A stretch of 64,000 nucleotides of DNA from Rhodothermus sp. (lineage in GTDB: Bacteria > Bacteroidota > Rhodothermia > Rhodothermales > Rhodothermaceae), in assembly GCA_030950375.1 (NCBI GenBank), contig JAUZRN010000019.1:1-64000 (forward strand), in the 5' to 3' direction. The notes under the pieces are model-generated. The model saw nothing but the letters and a program-made list of their open reading frames with translations. It made no database searches and was not told where the DNA came from. The translations under genes were made by a program, and so were the position numbers. Every line of letters begins with the position of its first letter. Within the stretch, counting starts at the first letter, position 1. Below are positions 9,410-18,456 of the stretch, piece by piece.

Positions 9410-10426
9410 ATGATGGGTTTACGCTGGAGCATTCCGGTTTCTCCGTACGATCACCGGGCGCGTGCACGCTGGTGGTTTGCCCTACTGACAGCCTTTTTCA
9501 CGCTGGCACTGATCTCTTGGGGCGGCTTTGTAACCACGATCGATGCTGGCATGGCGGTACCCGACTGGCCTTCGTCATTTGGCTCGTACGACCCGTTTAA
9601 AACAGGTTTTCATGACCCCACCGATCCCTCAGCACAATGGTGGGATCGCACGCCGATTCTGGCCGAACACGGCCATCGGCTGTTGGGTGCCCTGGTGGGA
9701 TTGCTGACCATAGGGCTGGCGGTGTGGACCTGGCGGCGCGATCCTCGCCGCTGGATGCACCAGGTGGGCTTCGCCGCGCTGGGACTCGTCATCTTTCAAG
9801 GCATCCTGGGCGGCCTACGAGTCACTGAAAATTCGCTTACGCTGGCGGCCGTACATGGCGCGACGGCTCAGCTCTTCTTCTCGCTCATCGTAGCCATAGC
9901 CCTCTTTACCTCACCAGCCTGGCTGGAAGCCCGTGCTATACCGGCTGAGGCGCCTCCTCTGGAACGGTTGCGTCATCTGGCCCTGTGGACGATCGGCGCA
10001 CTTTACGGGCAGATTATTCTGGGCGTACTGCTGCGTCATCCCGGTCAGGGGATTGCCATTAACTTTGCTGTAGTGCATATTGCTGGCGCCTTTGTGGTAA
10101 CCGGACTGGTGCTGGCTGTATTCATCCACGTGCAGAAACACTTTGAGGACAACCTGTTGCTCAGCCGGGCAGCCTGGGCTATGCTCTGGATCGTAGCGCT
10201 ACAGTTTGCGCTGGGCCTTTCGGCCTACCTGGTGCTGCTGTATGAGACACCGGTAGCGCTGCGCAGTGCGCTGCAGGTGACGCTGCGCACAGCCCACGTT
10301 GCCACTGGAGCACTACTCATGGGTAGTACCGTGGTGCTGGCCCTGTTGGCTCTTCGTCGCCGTGCTGCGGCAACGGCTTCGGTGGTCATCCCTGAGCTAA
10401 CCACTACCCCACAAACCAACCTCTGA
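9410..10426 (+). CDS. ctaA: Haem A synthase (COX15/CtaA family)
   Basis: A 338-residue integral membrane protein with about eight hydrophobic segments. It hydroxylates and oxidises the C8 methyl of haem O to make haem A for aa3/caa3-type cytochrome oxidases. Both halves of the internal repeat carry their haem-ligand histidines. The first has an E-x-x-H-R motif (EHGHR, about residues 86-90) and His149 (AVHGAT). The second has His223 (VVHIAG) and His296 (RTAHVA). An extended loop after the first helix contains the conserved DAGMAVPDWP. A TTG at 9404 is in frame, but the ATG at 9410 is the more likely start. It begins a four-gene operon and is followed by ctaB after one base. The tight linkage to ctaB strongly supports the assignment. 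Confidence 0.95.
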   Translation: MMGLRWSIPVSPYDHRARARWWFALLTAFFTLALISWGGFVTTIDAGMAVPDWPSSFGSYDPFKTGFHDPTDPSAQWWDRTPILAEHGHRLLGALVGLLTIGLAVWTWRRDPRRWMHQVGFAALGLVIFQGILGGLRVTENSLTLAAVHGATAQLFFSLIVAIALFTSPAWLEARAIPAEAPPLERLRHLALWTIGALYGQIILGVLLRHPGQGIAINFAVVHIAGAFVVTGLVLAVFIHVQKHFEDNLLLSRAAWAMLWIVALQFALGLSAYLVLLYETPVALRSALQVTLRTAHVATGALLMGSTVVLALLALRRRAAATASVVIPELTTTPQTNL

Positions 10427-10427
10427 A

Positions 10428-11348
10428 ATGGCCGAGACCGATCAATCGCGCTCCCTGCTGGCTACATTACCGCTATCGGCCAGACGTCGTCTCCAGCTCC
10501 AAGCCGTCTGGGAGCTGACTAAGCCGGAGATTACCTTTCAGGTAACGCTCTCGGCACTGGCCGGCTATCTGCTGGGTACCCCGGGCGCGCTCAACGGATG
10601 GCACCTGCTGGGCACGCTGACCGGCACCGGGTTGACGGCGGCGGGCGTCGGGGTACTGAATCATTACATGGAGCGGGACTACGACGCCGCCATGCGGCGG
10701 ACAGCCCGTCGTCCGCTGCCATCGGGGCGTATTTCTCCCACAACAGCCCGCTATCTGGGCATGCTGCTCGTCTTTGCCGGCATAGGGCTGCTCTGTCCGG
10801 TAGCCAACGCATTGACCGCCGCGCTGGCCATTGCTACCGTCCTGCTCTACCTGTACGTGTACACCCCGCTCAAACGCCGCACCAAGTACAATACCCTGAT
10901 CGGTACCATTCCAGGTGCCCTGCCTGCGCTGGGCGGCTGGACAGCCGCCACAAACAACCTGGAAATTGGCGGCTGGACGCTCTTTGCTATCCTGGCCGTC
11001 TGGCAGATGCCTCATTTTCTGTCGCTGGCCTGGATGTACCGCAAAGATTATGAACGGGCTCACTACCAAATGCTCCCTGTCGTGGAGCCGGATGGCCGCT
11101 CAACCGCCCGGCAAACCCTCGGCTTTACCGCCCTACTACTGCCTCTGGGCATCAGCCCTTACCTGGCCGGCGTGGCCGGTCCGATCTACCTGGTCGGCGC
11201 CGTGATACTGGGACTGTACTTTCTGAGACCGGCGATCGCCTTCTTCCGGACGCGCCATGTACAGGAGGCCCGCCGCGTCCTCATCGCGTCGGTCGTCTAT
11301 ATTCCCGCTCTGACGGGCCTGATAGTGGTGGACTGGTTGTTGCGATGA
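10428..11348 (+). CDS. ctaB: Protohaem IX farnesyltransferase (haem O synthase)
   Basis: A 306-residue UbiA-superfamily membrane prenyltransferase. It attaches a farnesyl chain to haem B to give haem O, the substrate of the CtaA enzyme encoded just upstream. The N-terminal LTKPEIT matches the family LTKPR box. The first Asp-rich motif, N-x-x-x-E-R-D-x-D-x-x-M-x-R-T, occupies residues 78-92. The second polar loop (YTPLKRRTKYNTLIG) is near 145-160. About nine transmembrane helices can be drawn. The ATG lies one base after the ctaA stop, and the stop overlaps the next ATG in an ATGA, so translation of the operon is coupled. Confidence 0.96.
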   Translation: MAETDQSRSLLATLPLSARRRLQLQAVWELTKPEITFQVTLSALAGYLLGTPGALNGWHLLGTLTGTGLTAAGVGVLNHYMERDYDAAMRRTARRPLPSGRISPTTARYLGMLLVFAGIGLLCPVANALTAALAIATVLLYLYVYTPLKRRTKYNTLIGTIPGALPALGGWTAATNNLEIGGWTLFAILAVWQMPHFLSLAWMYRKDYERAHYQMLPVVEPDGRSTARQTLGFTALLLPLGISPYLAGVAGPIYLVGAVILGLYFLRPAIAFFRTRHVQEARRVLIASVVYIPALTGLIVVDWLLR

Positions 11349-12295
11349 AGACGTCTGAAGCTGCTATCGAAGTTGAAGCGCTGACGTTCCGCTACGGCTC
11401 TCGTACTGCTCTCCGGTCGCTCTCGCTACGCATCCCCTCTGGTTGCTGCTTTGGCCTGCTGGGCCCCAACGGCAGCGGCAAAACCACCCTGATGCGTCTG
11501 CTGGCAACGTTACTTCGCCCTACTGCAGGACGCCTTCGGGTATGTGGCCATGATACGACCGAAGCGGCCAGCACGGTTCGCCGTTGCCTGGGCGTGGTCT
11601 TCCAGCAACCTGCTCTCGACGGCGACCTGACCGTCGAAGAAAATCTGCGCCTGCACGGCGCTTTCTATGGCCTGCGAGGCGCGGCGCTGATGCACCGCAT
11701 CGACGAGCTGCTGACACGCTTCGATCTCCAAAATCGCCGACACGAATTGGTGCGTCGCCTCTCGGGCGGACAACAACGGCGCGTAGATCTGATACGTGGC
11801 CTGCTGCATCGCCCTCGGATACTGCTACTCGATGAACCCACGACAGGCCTGGATCCACTGGCCCGCTATGCTTTCTGGCAGATGTTACGCCAGCTACGCC
11901 AGACGGACCGGCTGACGCTGGTCGTGGCCACGCACTTGCTGGAAGAAGCTGAACTATGTGACAAAGTGGCTTTGCTCGATGAAGGGCGCCTGGTGGCGAT
12001 CGGTGCACCTGAATCTCTGGCCCGGGCACTGGGCGACGAGGTGCTCTGGCTCGAAACCCCCGAGCCCGAAGCGATTGCCGAGCTTGTTCGGACGCACTTC
12101 GGTATCGAAGCCCGTGTGACCGGTTCTTCGGTGCGTGTGGCAGCGCCTGATGTCCATACGCTACTCCCTCACCTCTACGAAGCCCTGGGCGACCGTCTGC
12201 GCAGCGCTACCATACGCCGTCCGACCCTCGAAGATGTGTTCCTGGTACACACTGGCCACCATCTACACGCCCGGGAGACTGCTTCGCCTTCATGA
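11345..12295 (+). CDS. ABC transporter ATP-binding protein
   Basis: A 316-residue ATPase subunit of the CcmA/NatA-like drug and polysaccharide exporter class. Walker A is GPNGSGKTT (40-48), the Q-loop is VVFQQP (about 84-89), the signature is LSGGQQ (139-144), Walker B is ILLLDEP (159-165) and the switch His is in VVATHLLEE. A C-terminal extension of about 85 residues follows, as in DrrA/NatA types. The gene overlaps ctaB by 4 bases and the permease by 4 bases, so it belongs to the same transcription and translation unit. The cargo is unknown. The context suggests a role in haem-copper oxidase maturation, for example moving haem, copper or an assembly factor, but that is inference from position only. 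Confidence 0.9.
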   Translation: MKTSEAAIEVEALTFRYGSRTALRSLSLRIPSGCCFGLLGPNGSGKTTLMRLLATLLRPTAGRLRVCGHDTTEAASTVRRCLGVVFQQPALDGDLTVEENLRLHGAFYGLRGAALMHRIDELLTRFDLQNRRHELVRRLSGGQQRRVDLIRGLLHRPRILLLDEPTTGLDPLARYAFWQMLRQLRQTDRLTLVVATHLLEEAELCDKVALLDEGRLVAIGAPESLARALGDEVLWLETPEPEAIAELVRTHFGIEARVTGSSVRVAAPDVHTLLPHLYEALGDRLRSATIRRPTLEDVFLVHTGHHLHARETASPS

Positions 12296-13077
12296 ATACC
12301 ATGCTACAGACCATCCGTATGCTCTGGTGGCGCGAACTGGTCAAGTTCGTGCGTGACCGGGCCCGACTGTCTGGCGCACTGGTTCAACCGCTGGTCTTCT
12401 GGTTATTGCTGGGACTGGGCTTTCATGGATCGATCCGTCTGGCCGGACCCGCCACGCCTGGCTCTTATCTGGCCTATCTACTACCCGGTATCGTGGTGCT
12501 GACGATCCTGTTCACAGCTATCTTTTCCACCATGGCCATCGTCGAGGAACGCAAAAGCGGGTTGCTCCAGGCGGCACTGGTAGCACCCGTACCACGCATG
12601 GCGCTGGTCCTCGGCTATGGGCTGGGGGGCACCACGCTGGCGCTGCTGGAAGCCGTACTTCTACTGGGACTGCTTCCCTTTGTCAATGGCGTCCGTCTGA
12701 CACCGTCCGGTCTGGCTCTGACCCTGGGCGTCAGTGTACTGACCGGATTAGCCTTTGCAGTGCTGGGTTTTGTAGTGGCCTGGCACGCTACTTCCACGCG
12801 CGGCTACCATGCCGTGATGAACGTAGCCCTGCTGCCCCTCTGGGCGCTTTCGGGTGCTGTCTTCCCCATCGAAGGCGCCGCGCCAGTTCTGCAGGTGCTT
12901 ATGCGGCTCAATCCTGTTACGTACATGGTCAGCGCCCTGCGCCAGGGACTGTTCGGTCCAGATGCTGCCGGATCGGTCAGTACCCCCGAAGCCTGCCTGT
13001 TTATCACAGGGCTCTTTACCGTGGCGCTGTTGCTGCTGGCCGTGCGTACCGTACGCCAGCCGCTTCCACGCCTCTGA
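12292..13077 (+). CDS. ABC-2 type transporter permease
   Basis: A 261-residue membrane protein with six hydrophobic segments. It has the ABC-2 hallmarks of an amphipathic N-terminal segment followed by QPLVFWLLLGLGF, a long extracytoplasmic loop starting GSIRLAGP, and an NPVTYMVSALR motif before the last helix. It would pair with the ATPase encoded immediately upstream, with a 4-base ATGA overlap. It is the last gene of the ctaA-ctaB-ABC operon and ends 3 bases before the stop of the convergent amidohydrolase gene, with no separate terminator visible between them. Confidence 0.88.
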   Translation: MNTMLQTIRMLWWRELVKFVRDRARLSGALVQPLVFWLLLGLGFHGSIRLAGPATPGSYLAYLLPGIVVLTILFTAIFSTMAIVEERKSGLLQAALVAPVPRMALVLGYGLGGTTLALLEAVLLLGLLPFVNGVRLTPSGLALTLGVSVLTGLAFAVLGFVVAWHATSTRGYHAVMNVALLPLWALSGAVFPIEGAAPVLQVLMRLNPVTYMVSALRQGLFGPDAAGSVSTPEACLFITGLFTVALLLLAVRTVRQPLPRL

Positions 13078-13080
13078 GCA

Positions 13081-14403
13081 CTACCGCGCATAACGCGCAG
13101 CAATCTCGTCCAGCTTTGTCTGCAACTCTGATGCAGACAGCCAGCGCCCCCGCACCATAACCCCCACGCGACGTCTCAGGTGGTCCAGGTCTTCAAGCGG
13201 ATTCTTTTCGAGCAGGATCAGATCGGCCCGGTGGCCGACAGCCACCACCCCAAAGCTATCGTGCCGCTGAAAGTAGCGACCGACGTTGTAGGTAGCCGAA
13301 CGCAGAATCTGATAGGGGGTCAACCCGGCTGCCTCCATACGTTCGATCTCCCGATACACCGAAAAACCTGGCACGCTGAACTGCTGGGGAGAATCGGTAC
13401 CAAATAGAATGCCCACTCCCCCATCGGCCAGTGCCTTGAGCAGTCGCATTCGATTGGCGATATGCTGGCGCGCCGCCTTCCGGTCAAGCTGCGGATTGGC
13501 CAGCCGGCGCTCGTGCGCCTGCACCCATCGTGCGACAATATCCGGCGGCATGTAGCGCAACTCGTCATAGGCCTGCACCGTCTCCAACTCCAACGCACCC
13601 ATCAACACCTCCCAGAGCGCCATCGTTGGCACCACCCAGGCCCGCGCCTCCCGCGTGAGACGCACAATCTCTGCCATACGGGCTTCGTCCACAGGCCGGT
13701 CGAACGCATCCAGATAAGCGATAAAACCGTCCAGGTGGTCAAACGTCTCCTGTCCCATCTCCAGGGCATGGCGTAGTCCGACAGCGTCCGGCACATGCCC
13801 GGCAAAGCGGATCCCCACCTCATGCGCGGTACGTGCCATGGCATCGTAGACTTCAGGACGAAGCCCTTCTTGCACTTTCAGCAGATCCCAGCCTTCGGCT
13901 TTCTGGCGGCGGACCATTTCCGCTGCTTCCTCCGGCGTGCGCACGGTTCGTCCACTAAACGCAGGCCCGGCCAGGTAAAGCGTCGGCCCTATCAGTTCCC
14001 CTCGCTGAATGCGTTCCCTGAGCTCCAATTGGGCAGGATTACCCAGCATCCCACGCACGGTCGTGACCCCATTGGCCACATAGAGCCACATCACGTCTTC
14101 AATGTACTGTGCTGGCGCGTTGCCGCCAGGTACGTGCCCATGCATTTCGGCCAACCCCGGCATTAAGTAGCGCCCTCTGCCGTCGATGCGCCGCGCGTTC
14201 TCCGGTATCTCAACAGCAGCCGCCGGCCCTACCGCCACGATACGCGTGCCACGCACCAGTACCGTCTGATCAGCCAACACCGTGTCCCGATCCATCGGCA
14301 GCACGTTCACCTGAACAAAGGCCGTAACCGGCTCATCAGTCGGCTGCGCCTGGCAGGCCAGCACTCCCCAGAAGAGCACGCCCAACAGCTTGTAGATCTT
14401 CAT
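13081..14403 (-). CDS. Exported amidohydrolase (imidazolonepropionase/prolidase-like, metal-dependent)
   Basis: A 440-residue amidohydrolase-superfamily protein with a short signal and a possible lipobox (WGVLAC, Cys17), so probably periplasmic or membrane-anchored. The metal-site residues are all visible: HGH (88-90), a candidate carboxylated Lys176 (DLLKVQEG), His203 (FAGHVPD), His223 (FDHLDG) and Asp337 (FGTDSPQ). The C-terminal beta-sandwich closes with the family sequence GHRADLILLEKNPLED. Enzymes of this subgroup hydrolyse dipeptides, lactams or cyclic imides. The substrate cannot be told. It is transcribed alone, convergent with the ctaAB-ABC operon. Confidence 0.85.
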   Translation of the reverse strand: MKIYKLLGVLFWGVLACQAQPTDEPVTAFVQVNVLPMDRDTVLADQTVLVRGTRIVAVGPAAAVEIPENARRIDGRGRYLMPGLAEMHGHVPGGNAPAQYIEDVMWLYVANGVTTVRGMLGNPAQLELRERIQRGELIGPTLYLAGPAFSGRTVRTPEEAAEMVRRQKAEGWDLLKVQEGLRPEVYDAMARTAHEVGIRFAGHVPDAVGLRHALEMGQETFDHLDGFIAYLDAFDRPVDEARMAEIVRLTREARAWVVPTMALWEVLMGALELETVQAYDELRYMPPDIVARWVQAHERRLANPQLDRKAARQHIANRMRLLKALADGGVGILFGTDSPQQFSVPGFSVYREIERMEAAGLTPYQILRSATYNVGRYFQRHDSFGVVAVGHRADLILLEKNPLEDLDHLRRRVGVMVRGRWLSASELQTKLDEIAARYAR

Positions 14404-14943
14404 GGCGGTCTTTCACTCTTTCGTGGACAGGACTACTTAAAGCATACGAAAGCAAAGGCCTGAAAGAAAGGGGGCATGCCTCTTCTTGAAAACTGTTTGA
14501 TGCTTTCGCATGTTGCACGGCCTGTCTTTTTCGCCCGCGCATCATACAGACAGAACCCCGCGTTCCCAGTCGAACTGGCCCAACAACGTGTCGATCCGAT
14601 TGACGCCCCGGCCGTACCGACCACGACGTCCGTCTGGTTGAACGCGATCCTCACCCAAGAACCTCTGCAGACGGATCCGTCCGATGCTCATCAGGATTCG
14701 GATGACAGATGCTCCCGAGACAACACGCCTCTGCCACGCGTAATGTGCCCCATGCCGTTTCCAATGCCATACGTCAACCGTGTTCCAGCTCCATGTGTTC
14801 ATCACCGAGAAACCCTGACAAAGAAACAACTCTTTTCCTCCCTGGCTATATAAAAGCGGAAATGTCCGATCGACGCACGAAGGGCTCATGCATGACGGAA
14901 CGTTAACCCTTATCCCAAAAATGATCCAACAAGGTAGTTAAAC
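14404..14943. other. Gene-free stretch before the ATPase/DUF4276 pair
   Basis: 540 bases with no supported gene. Frames at 14476-14853 (plus) and 14542-14889 (minus) are open but lack recognisable motifs or credible ribosome-binding sites. The minus one ends RIDTLLGQFDWERGV and could be an eroded gene. A TATATAAAAG string at about 14847 lies 90 bases before the ATPase start but has no matching upstream promoter element. The stretch may mark the left border of a transferred segment. Confidence 0.4.
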
Positions 14944-16179
14944 ATGCGGAATCAACAGGATCAAAAAACAGGCAGTCCTCCTCGCATTCAGTCCCTTAAG
15001 GTTCAGAACTTCCGGGCGTTACGGAATGTGGAATTTAAAGATTTATCGCCTCTTACCGTTCTGCTCGGGCCTAATGGTAGTGGGAAATCCACGGTTTTTG
15101 ACATTTTTGCCTTTCTTTCAGAGTGTTTTGAGTTAGGGCTCCGCCGCGCCTGGGACAAACGAGGACGTGCTCGGGAACTTAAAACACGCGATTCCAAAGG
15201 ACCTATCACCATTGAGATTAAATACAAAGAGCCAGGATATCCTGTGATTACCTATCACCTCAGCGTGGATGAAAAGGAAGGGAAGCCCGTTGTCATTGAA
15301 GAATGGTTACAGTGGCGCCGTGGGCAGAGAGGACGTCCCTTCCGATTCCTTGAGTTCCATGAAGGAAAGGGCCGGGCCATCAGCGGAGAACGGCCTGACG
15401 AGAAAGACCATCGGGTAGAAATTCCGCTCAAAAGCCCTGATCTTCTGGCTGTGAATGCCCTTGGCCAGTTCGAAGATCATCCACGCGTAGCAGCACTACG
15501 CGAATTCATTACCGGCTGGTATGTCTCGTACCTGTCGGTGGATGATGCACGCGGACAGCCAGAAGCTGGTCCGCAAGAACGGTTATCACGCACCGGAGAT
15601 AACCTGGCCAATGTCATTCAATACCTGGCCGAACAACATCCGGACCGGTTGGAAAAGATCTTTGAAGTATTGCGTCAGCGCGTTCCCCACATCGAAAAAG
15701 TGCTGGCTGAGATGATGCCCGATGGCCGCCTCCTACTTCAAATCAAGGATGCGCCTTTTTCACATCCTATTCTTTCCCGGTTCGCTTCGGACGGTACCTT
15801 GAAAATGCTTGCCTACCTGGTACTTCTCTATGATCCCACTCCCCCACCGTTCATCGGCATTGAAGAGCCGGAAAACTTCTTACACCCGCGCCTTCTACCA
15901 GAACTTGCCGAGGAATGCCGTAACGCAACGGAGCGAACGCAACTGCTCGTTACAACTCATTCTCCTTATTTCGTCAATGCACTCCGTCCGGAAGAAGTTT
16001 GGGTGCTTTGGCGGGATGAGCAGGGATACACCCGAACAAAACGCGTTTCACAGATCCAGGGGATACCCGAATTTGTCAAGCAGGGTGCCCAGCTTGGAGA
16101 TCTGTGGATGGAGGGATTCTTCGGTATGGGAGACCCGCTGGTAAACGAAGGGATGCTCTCAACAGCGAAGACAGAGTAG
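14944..16179 (+). CDS. AAA-family ATPase (AAA15/AAA21, SMC/OLD-like), probable defence component
   Basis: A 411-residue cytoplasmic ABC-type ATPase resembling the ATPase of OLD-like and PARIS-like systems. It starts with the family sequence [15 protein letters not shown]. Walker A is GPNGSGKST (42-50), the signature-like segment is FASDGTLK (280-287), Walker B is [12 protein letters not shown] (304-315) and the switch is LVTTHSPYF (335-343). The middle (about 60-230) is a lid/coiled region. No nuclease domain is fused. Instead, a DUF4276 gene follows after 9 bases, a pairing known from many genomes. Base composition is clearly more AT-rich than the flanking ctaA-ABC and rlmN genes, which suggests horizontal arrival. 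Its target and trigger are unknown. Confidence 0.85.
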   Translation: MRNQQDQKTGSPPRIQSLKVQNFRALRNVEFKDLSPLTVLLGPNGSGKSTVFDIFAFLSECFELGLRRAWDKRGRARELKTRDSKGPITIEIKYKEPGYPVITYHLSVDEKEGKPVVIEEWLQWRRGQRGRPFRFLEFHEGKGRAISGERPDEKDHRVEIPLKSPDLLAVNALGQFEDHPRVAALREFITGWYVSYLSVDDARGQPEAGPQERLSRTGDNLANVIQYLAEQHPDRLEKIFEVLRQRVPHIEKVLAEMMPDGRLLLQIKDAPFSHPILSRFASDGTLKMLAYLVLLYDPTPPPFIGIEEPENFLHPRLLPELAEECRNATERTQLLVTTHSPYFVNALRPEEVWVLWRDEQGYTRTKRVSQIQGIPEFVKQGAQLGDLWMEGFFGMGDPLVNEGMLSTAKTE

Positions 16180-16188
16180 CTCTCAGAA

Positions 16189-16815
16189 ATGACGCAGCAC
16201 TTCGAATTTCTTGTCGAGGACCAGTCTATGGAGGTCTTTCTACGTGGTTTGCTTCCGCGCTTGTTACCACCTAACGTAACTTTTAAAATCCATTCATTTC
16301 AGGGCAAGCATCATCTATTAAAAAGACTGGAGCAGCGACTTCGGGGATACGCAACCTGGCTGCCACCTAACTGGCGCCTCATGGTTATCGTGGACCGAGA
16401 TCATGACGATTGTCAAGAACTGAAAAGCCGTCTGGAGCAGATTGCAGCGAATGCCGGGATACGCACGCGCAGTCGGCCACCTATATGCTGGCAACTTGTA
16501 AATCGGATTGCTATAGAAGAACTGGAGGCCTGGTATTTCGGCGAATGGGACGCCGTCCGATGTGCCTTTCCCGGAGTTGGGAAGAATGTTCCTCGTCAAA
16601 AACGGTTTCGCAATCCCGATGCAATTACGGATACGTGGGAAGCATTTGAACGGATTTTGCAACGCTATGGCTATTTCAAAGGGGGATTACCAAAGATTCG
16701 CGTCGCAAAAAAGATAGGTCAGCACTTCGACCCTACGCGTTGCCGATCGCAAAGCTTTATCTGCTTCCACAACGCCTTGAAGGATGCCCTCCAAAAATCA
16801 AAGGACTGTATGTAA
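16189..16815 (+). CDS. DUF4276 protein (probable TOPRIM-like effector paired with the ATPase)
   Basis: A 208-residue protein matching the DUF4276 pattern throughout. It opens FEFLVEDQSMEVFLRGLLP with acidic Glu10 and Glu15, and has a GKHHLLKRL segment (39-47). A DRDHDDC cluster at 69-75 resembles the metal-binding DxD of TOPRIM folds. Next come NRIAIEELEAW (105-115), RNPDAI and a C-terminal SQSFICF block. The order E, then DxD, then acidic EEL is consistent with a metal-dependent nuclease, although this activity is not shown for this protein. Its start is 9 bases after the ATPase stop, and the two genes share low GC. By analogy with ATPase plus TOPRIM pairs such as PARIS and AbiL, I infer an abortive-infection or phage-defence role. 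Confidence 0.82.
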   Translation: MTQHFEFLVEDQSMEVFLRGLLPRLLPPNVTFKIHSFQGKHHLLKRLEQRLRGYATWLPPNWRLMVIVDRDHDDCQELKSRLEQIAANAGIRTRSRPPICWQLVNRIAIEELEAWYFGEWDAVRCAFPGVGKNVPRQKRFRNPDAITDTWEAFERILQRYGYFKGGLPKIRVAKKIGQHFDPTRCRSQSFICFHNALKDALQKSKDCM

Positions 16816-17025
16816 TTTTTTTAAATTCGAGCACTTCGTCCAGGGTCACTTCGTCTGAACGATCCCGATAAGTACAGCGAATCTTCACCCCCTCCAGAAG
16901 ACCTCATAAAAGGTACCTGGATCTCTTTTCGCTCATAGCATGGTATGCTCCTGCGCCCCCGAACCCTTCCGCAGACCCCGCGTTGGAATGGTGCCGATGA
17001 ATGAAAGCCCGGTCGGATCGTGCCC

Positions 17026-18114
17026 ATGCCCACGCCTGTTGATCTGCGGACGCTCAGTCGCGAGGAGCTGGAGCGGCTGGCCGAACAGCTGGGCGAGCCG
17101 CGTTATCGGGGCCGTCAGCTCTTTAAATGGCTCTATGGAAAAGGCGTCGCGTCTGTCGAGCAGATGACAGACCTGCCGAAAGCCTTTCGGGCCGAACTGG
17201 CCCGATGCACTCGCATCACACACCTGATACCGGTACGTCAGCTCACGGCCAGCGACCAGACCATCAAGGTGCTTTTCCGCTTGCCCTCAGGTCGTTATGT
17301 CGAATCGGTGCTGATTCCTGATTTCGACCGGGAAACCGGCCGGGTTCGTCGGTTAACCGTGTGCGTCTCCAGCCAGGTAGGCTGTGCGATGGGCTGCGCT
17401 TTCTGCGCGACCGGTCTGATGGGATTCCAGCAGAACCTGACGGCCGGCGAGATCTACGACCAGGTCTGGCAACTCAACCGGCTGGCCGAGGAACGCTTCG
17501 GACGGCGCATCACCAACGTCGTCTACATGGGCATGGGCGAACCGCTCCTGAACTACGAAGCCGTCCTCCGAAGCGTAGCACTGCTGACCGATCGGGATGG
17601 ACTGGGTCTCTCACCCCGTCGCATCACGGTTTCTACCGTTGGACTGGCCCGTCGCATCCGCCAACTGGCGGACGACGGTGTACGTTTCCGGCTGGCTGTT
17701 TCGCTACACGCCCCTACCAATGCCCAGCGTTCGGCCATTATGCCGATCAATCGCAGCGAGCAGACCGACCTTGATGATCTTATCGACGCCATTCGCTACT
17801 TCGAGACGCGTACCGGCCAGACGATCACCTACGAATACTGTCTGTTCGAAGGCTTTAACGATCGCCCGGAAGATGCGCACCGCCTGGCCGACCTCACCGA
17901 ACAGGCGCCCGGCAAGGTCAACCTGATTCTTTACAACCCCGTCGAAGGTCTGCCTTTCCGACGTCCCTCCGAGGAACGTCTGCAGGCCTTTATCCGCGTG
18001 TTGGTAGCCCGCGGCGTCACGGTCACCGTACGCCGAAGCCGGGGACAGGACATCAAGGCAGCCTGTGGCCAACTGGCCATCTACGAACAGACAACTTCAG
18101 AAGCAGTGACATAA
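17026..18114 (+). CDS. rlmN: 23S rRNA (adenine2503-C2)/tRNA methyltransferase RlmN
   Basis: A radical-SAM methylase of 362 residues. It methylates A2503 of 23S rRNA and A37 of some tRNAs. The iron-sulphur cluster cysteines are in the CAMGCAFC motif (about residues 120-127). The two catalytic cysteines are also present: one in LTVCVSSQ (about 113) and the methyl-carrying one in KAACGQLA (about 347). MGMGEPLLNY is the SAM-binding GGE-like segment. The N-terminal helical domain (GEPRYRGRQLFKWLY) recognises RNA. A GTG at 17020 is in frame. I take the ATG at 17026, but the two cannot be separated on sequence alone. Regained higher GC compared with the two preceding genes marks the right border of the transferred pair. 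Confidence 0.95.
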   Translation: MPTPVDLRTLSREELERLAEQLGEPRYRGRQLFKWLYGKGVASVEQMTDLPKAFRAELARCTRITHLIPVRQLTASDQTIKVLFRLPSGRYVESVLIPDFDRETGRVRRLTVCVSSQVGCAMGCAFCATGLMGFQQNLTAGEIYDQVWQLNRLAEERFGRRITNVVYMGMGEPLLNYEAVLRSVALLTDRDGLGLSPRRITVSTVGLARRIRQLADDGVRFRLAVSLHAPTNAQRSAIMPINRSEQTDLDDLIDAIRYFETRTGQTITYEYCLFEGFNDRPEDAHRLADLTEQAPGKVNLILYNPVEGLPFRRPSEERLQAFIRVLVARGVTVTVRRSRGQDIKAACGQLAIYEQTTSEAVT

Positions 18115-18162
18115 TGCTGTCATGCTTCCTGGGGCAACTTATTCATCAGACCGTATGGGGCC

Positions 18163-18456
18163 ATGAATAACCGACATGCTGAGCCCATGGTCGATTCCCG
18201 GGCCGAGCTGCAATGGAGTTTGCTGCGTTGGATGGGTGGTTTTGTCACAGGCGCACTGGCTGTGCTGCTTCTGCCCAGAGCCGTGCGTCTGTTCATCCGG
18301 CGTATCCTGCCTGGTCTGTTGCTCGACGTGATCCTGGCTGTCACCATCGGGCTGATCACTGAAAAAGCGATCGAGTGGTTGCAGCACCATCCAGAAGCTT
18401 CACCAACCGCACCAGAACCGCATGGAGCCGCTTCGTCGACCGAACGAACGTCCTGA
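18163..18456 (+). CDS. Small membrane protein of unknown function overlapping the HerA-type gene
   Basis: A 97-residue protein with two hydrophobic segments (about 24-44 and 50-68, the second reading LLLDVILAVTIGLITE). They are separated by a basic stretch (RAVRLFIRR), and a hydrophilic Pro/Glu-rich C-terminal tail follows. No family was recognised. Its last 35 bases overlap the start of the HerA-type ATPase in another frame, so the two are probably co-translated. The start ATG (MNNRHAEP) lacks a strong ribosome-binding site. The M at 18187 is an alternative. The overlap and the absence of stops support it as real, with moderate confidence. Confidence 0.55.
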   Translation: MNNRHAEPMVDSRAELQWSLLRWMGGFVTGALAVLLLPRAVRLFIRRILPGLLLDVILAVTIGLITEKAIEWLQHHPEASPTAPEPHGAASSTERTS

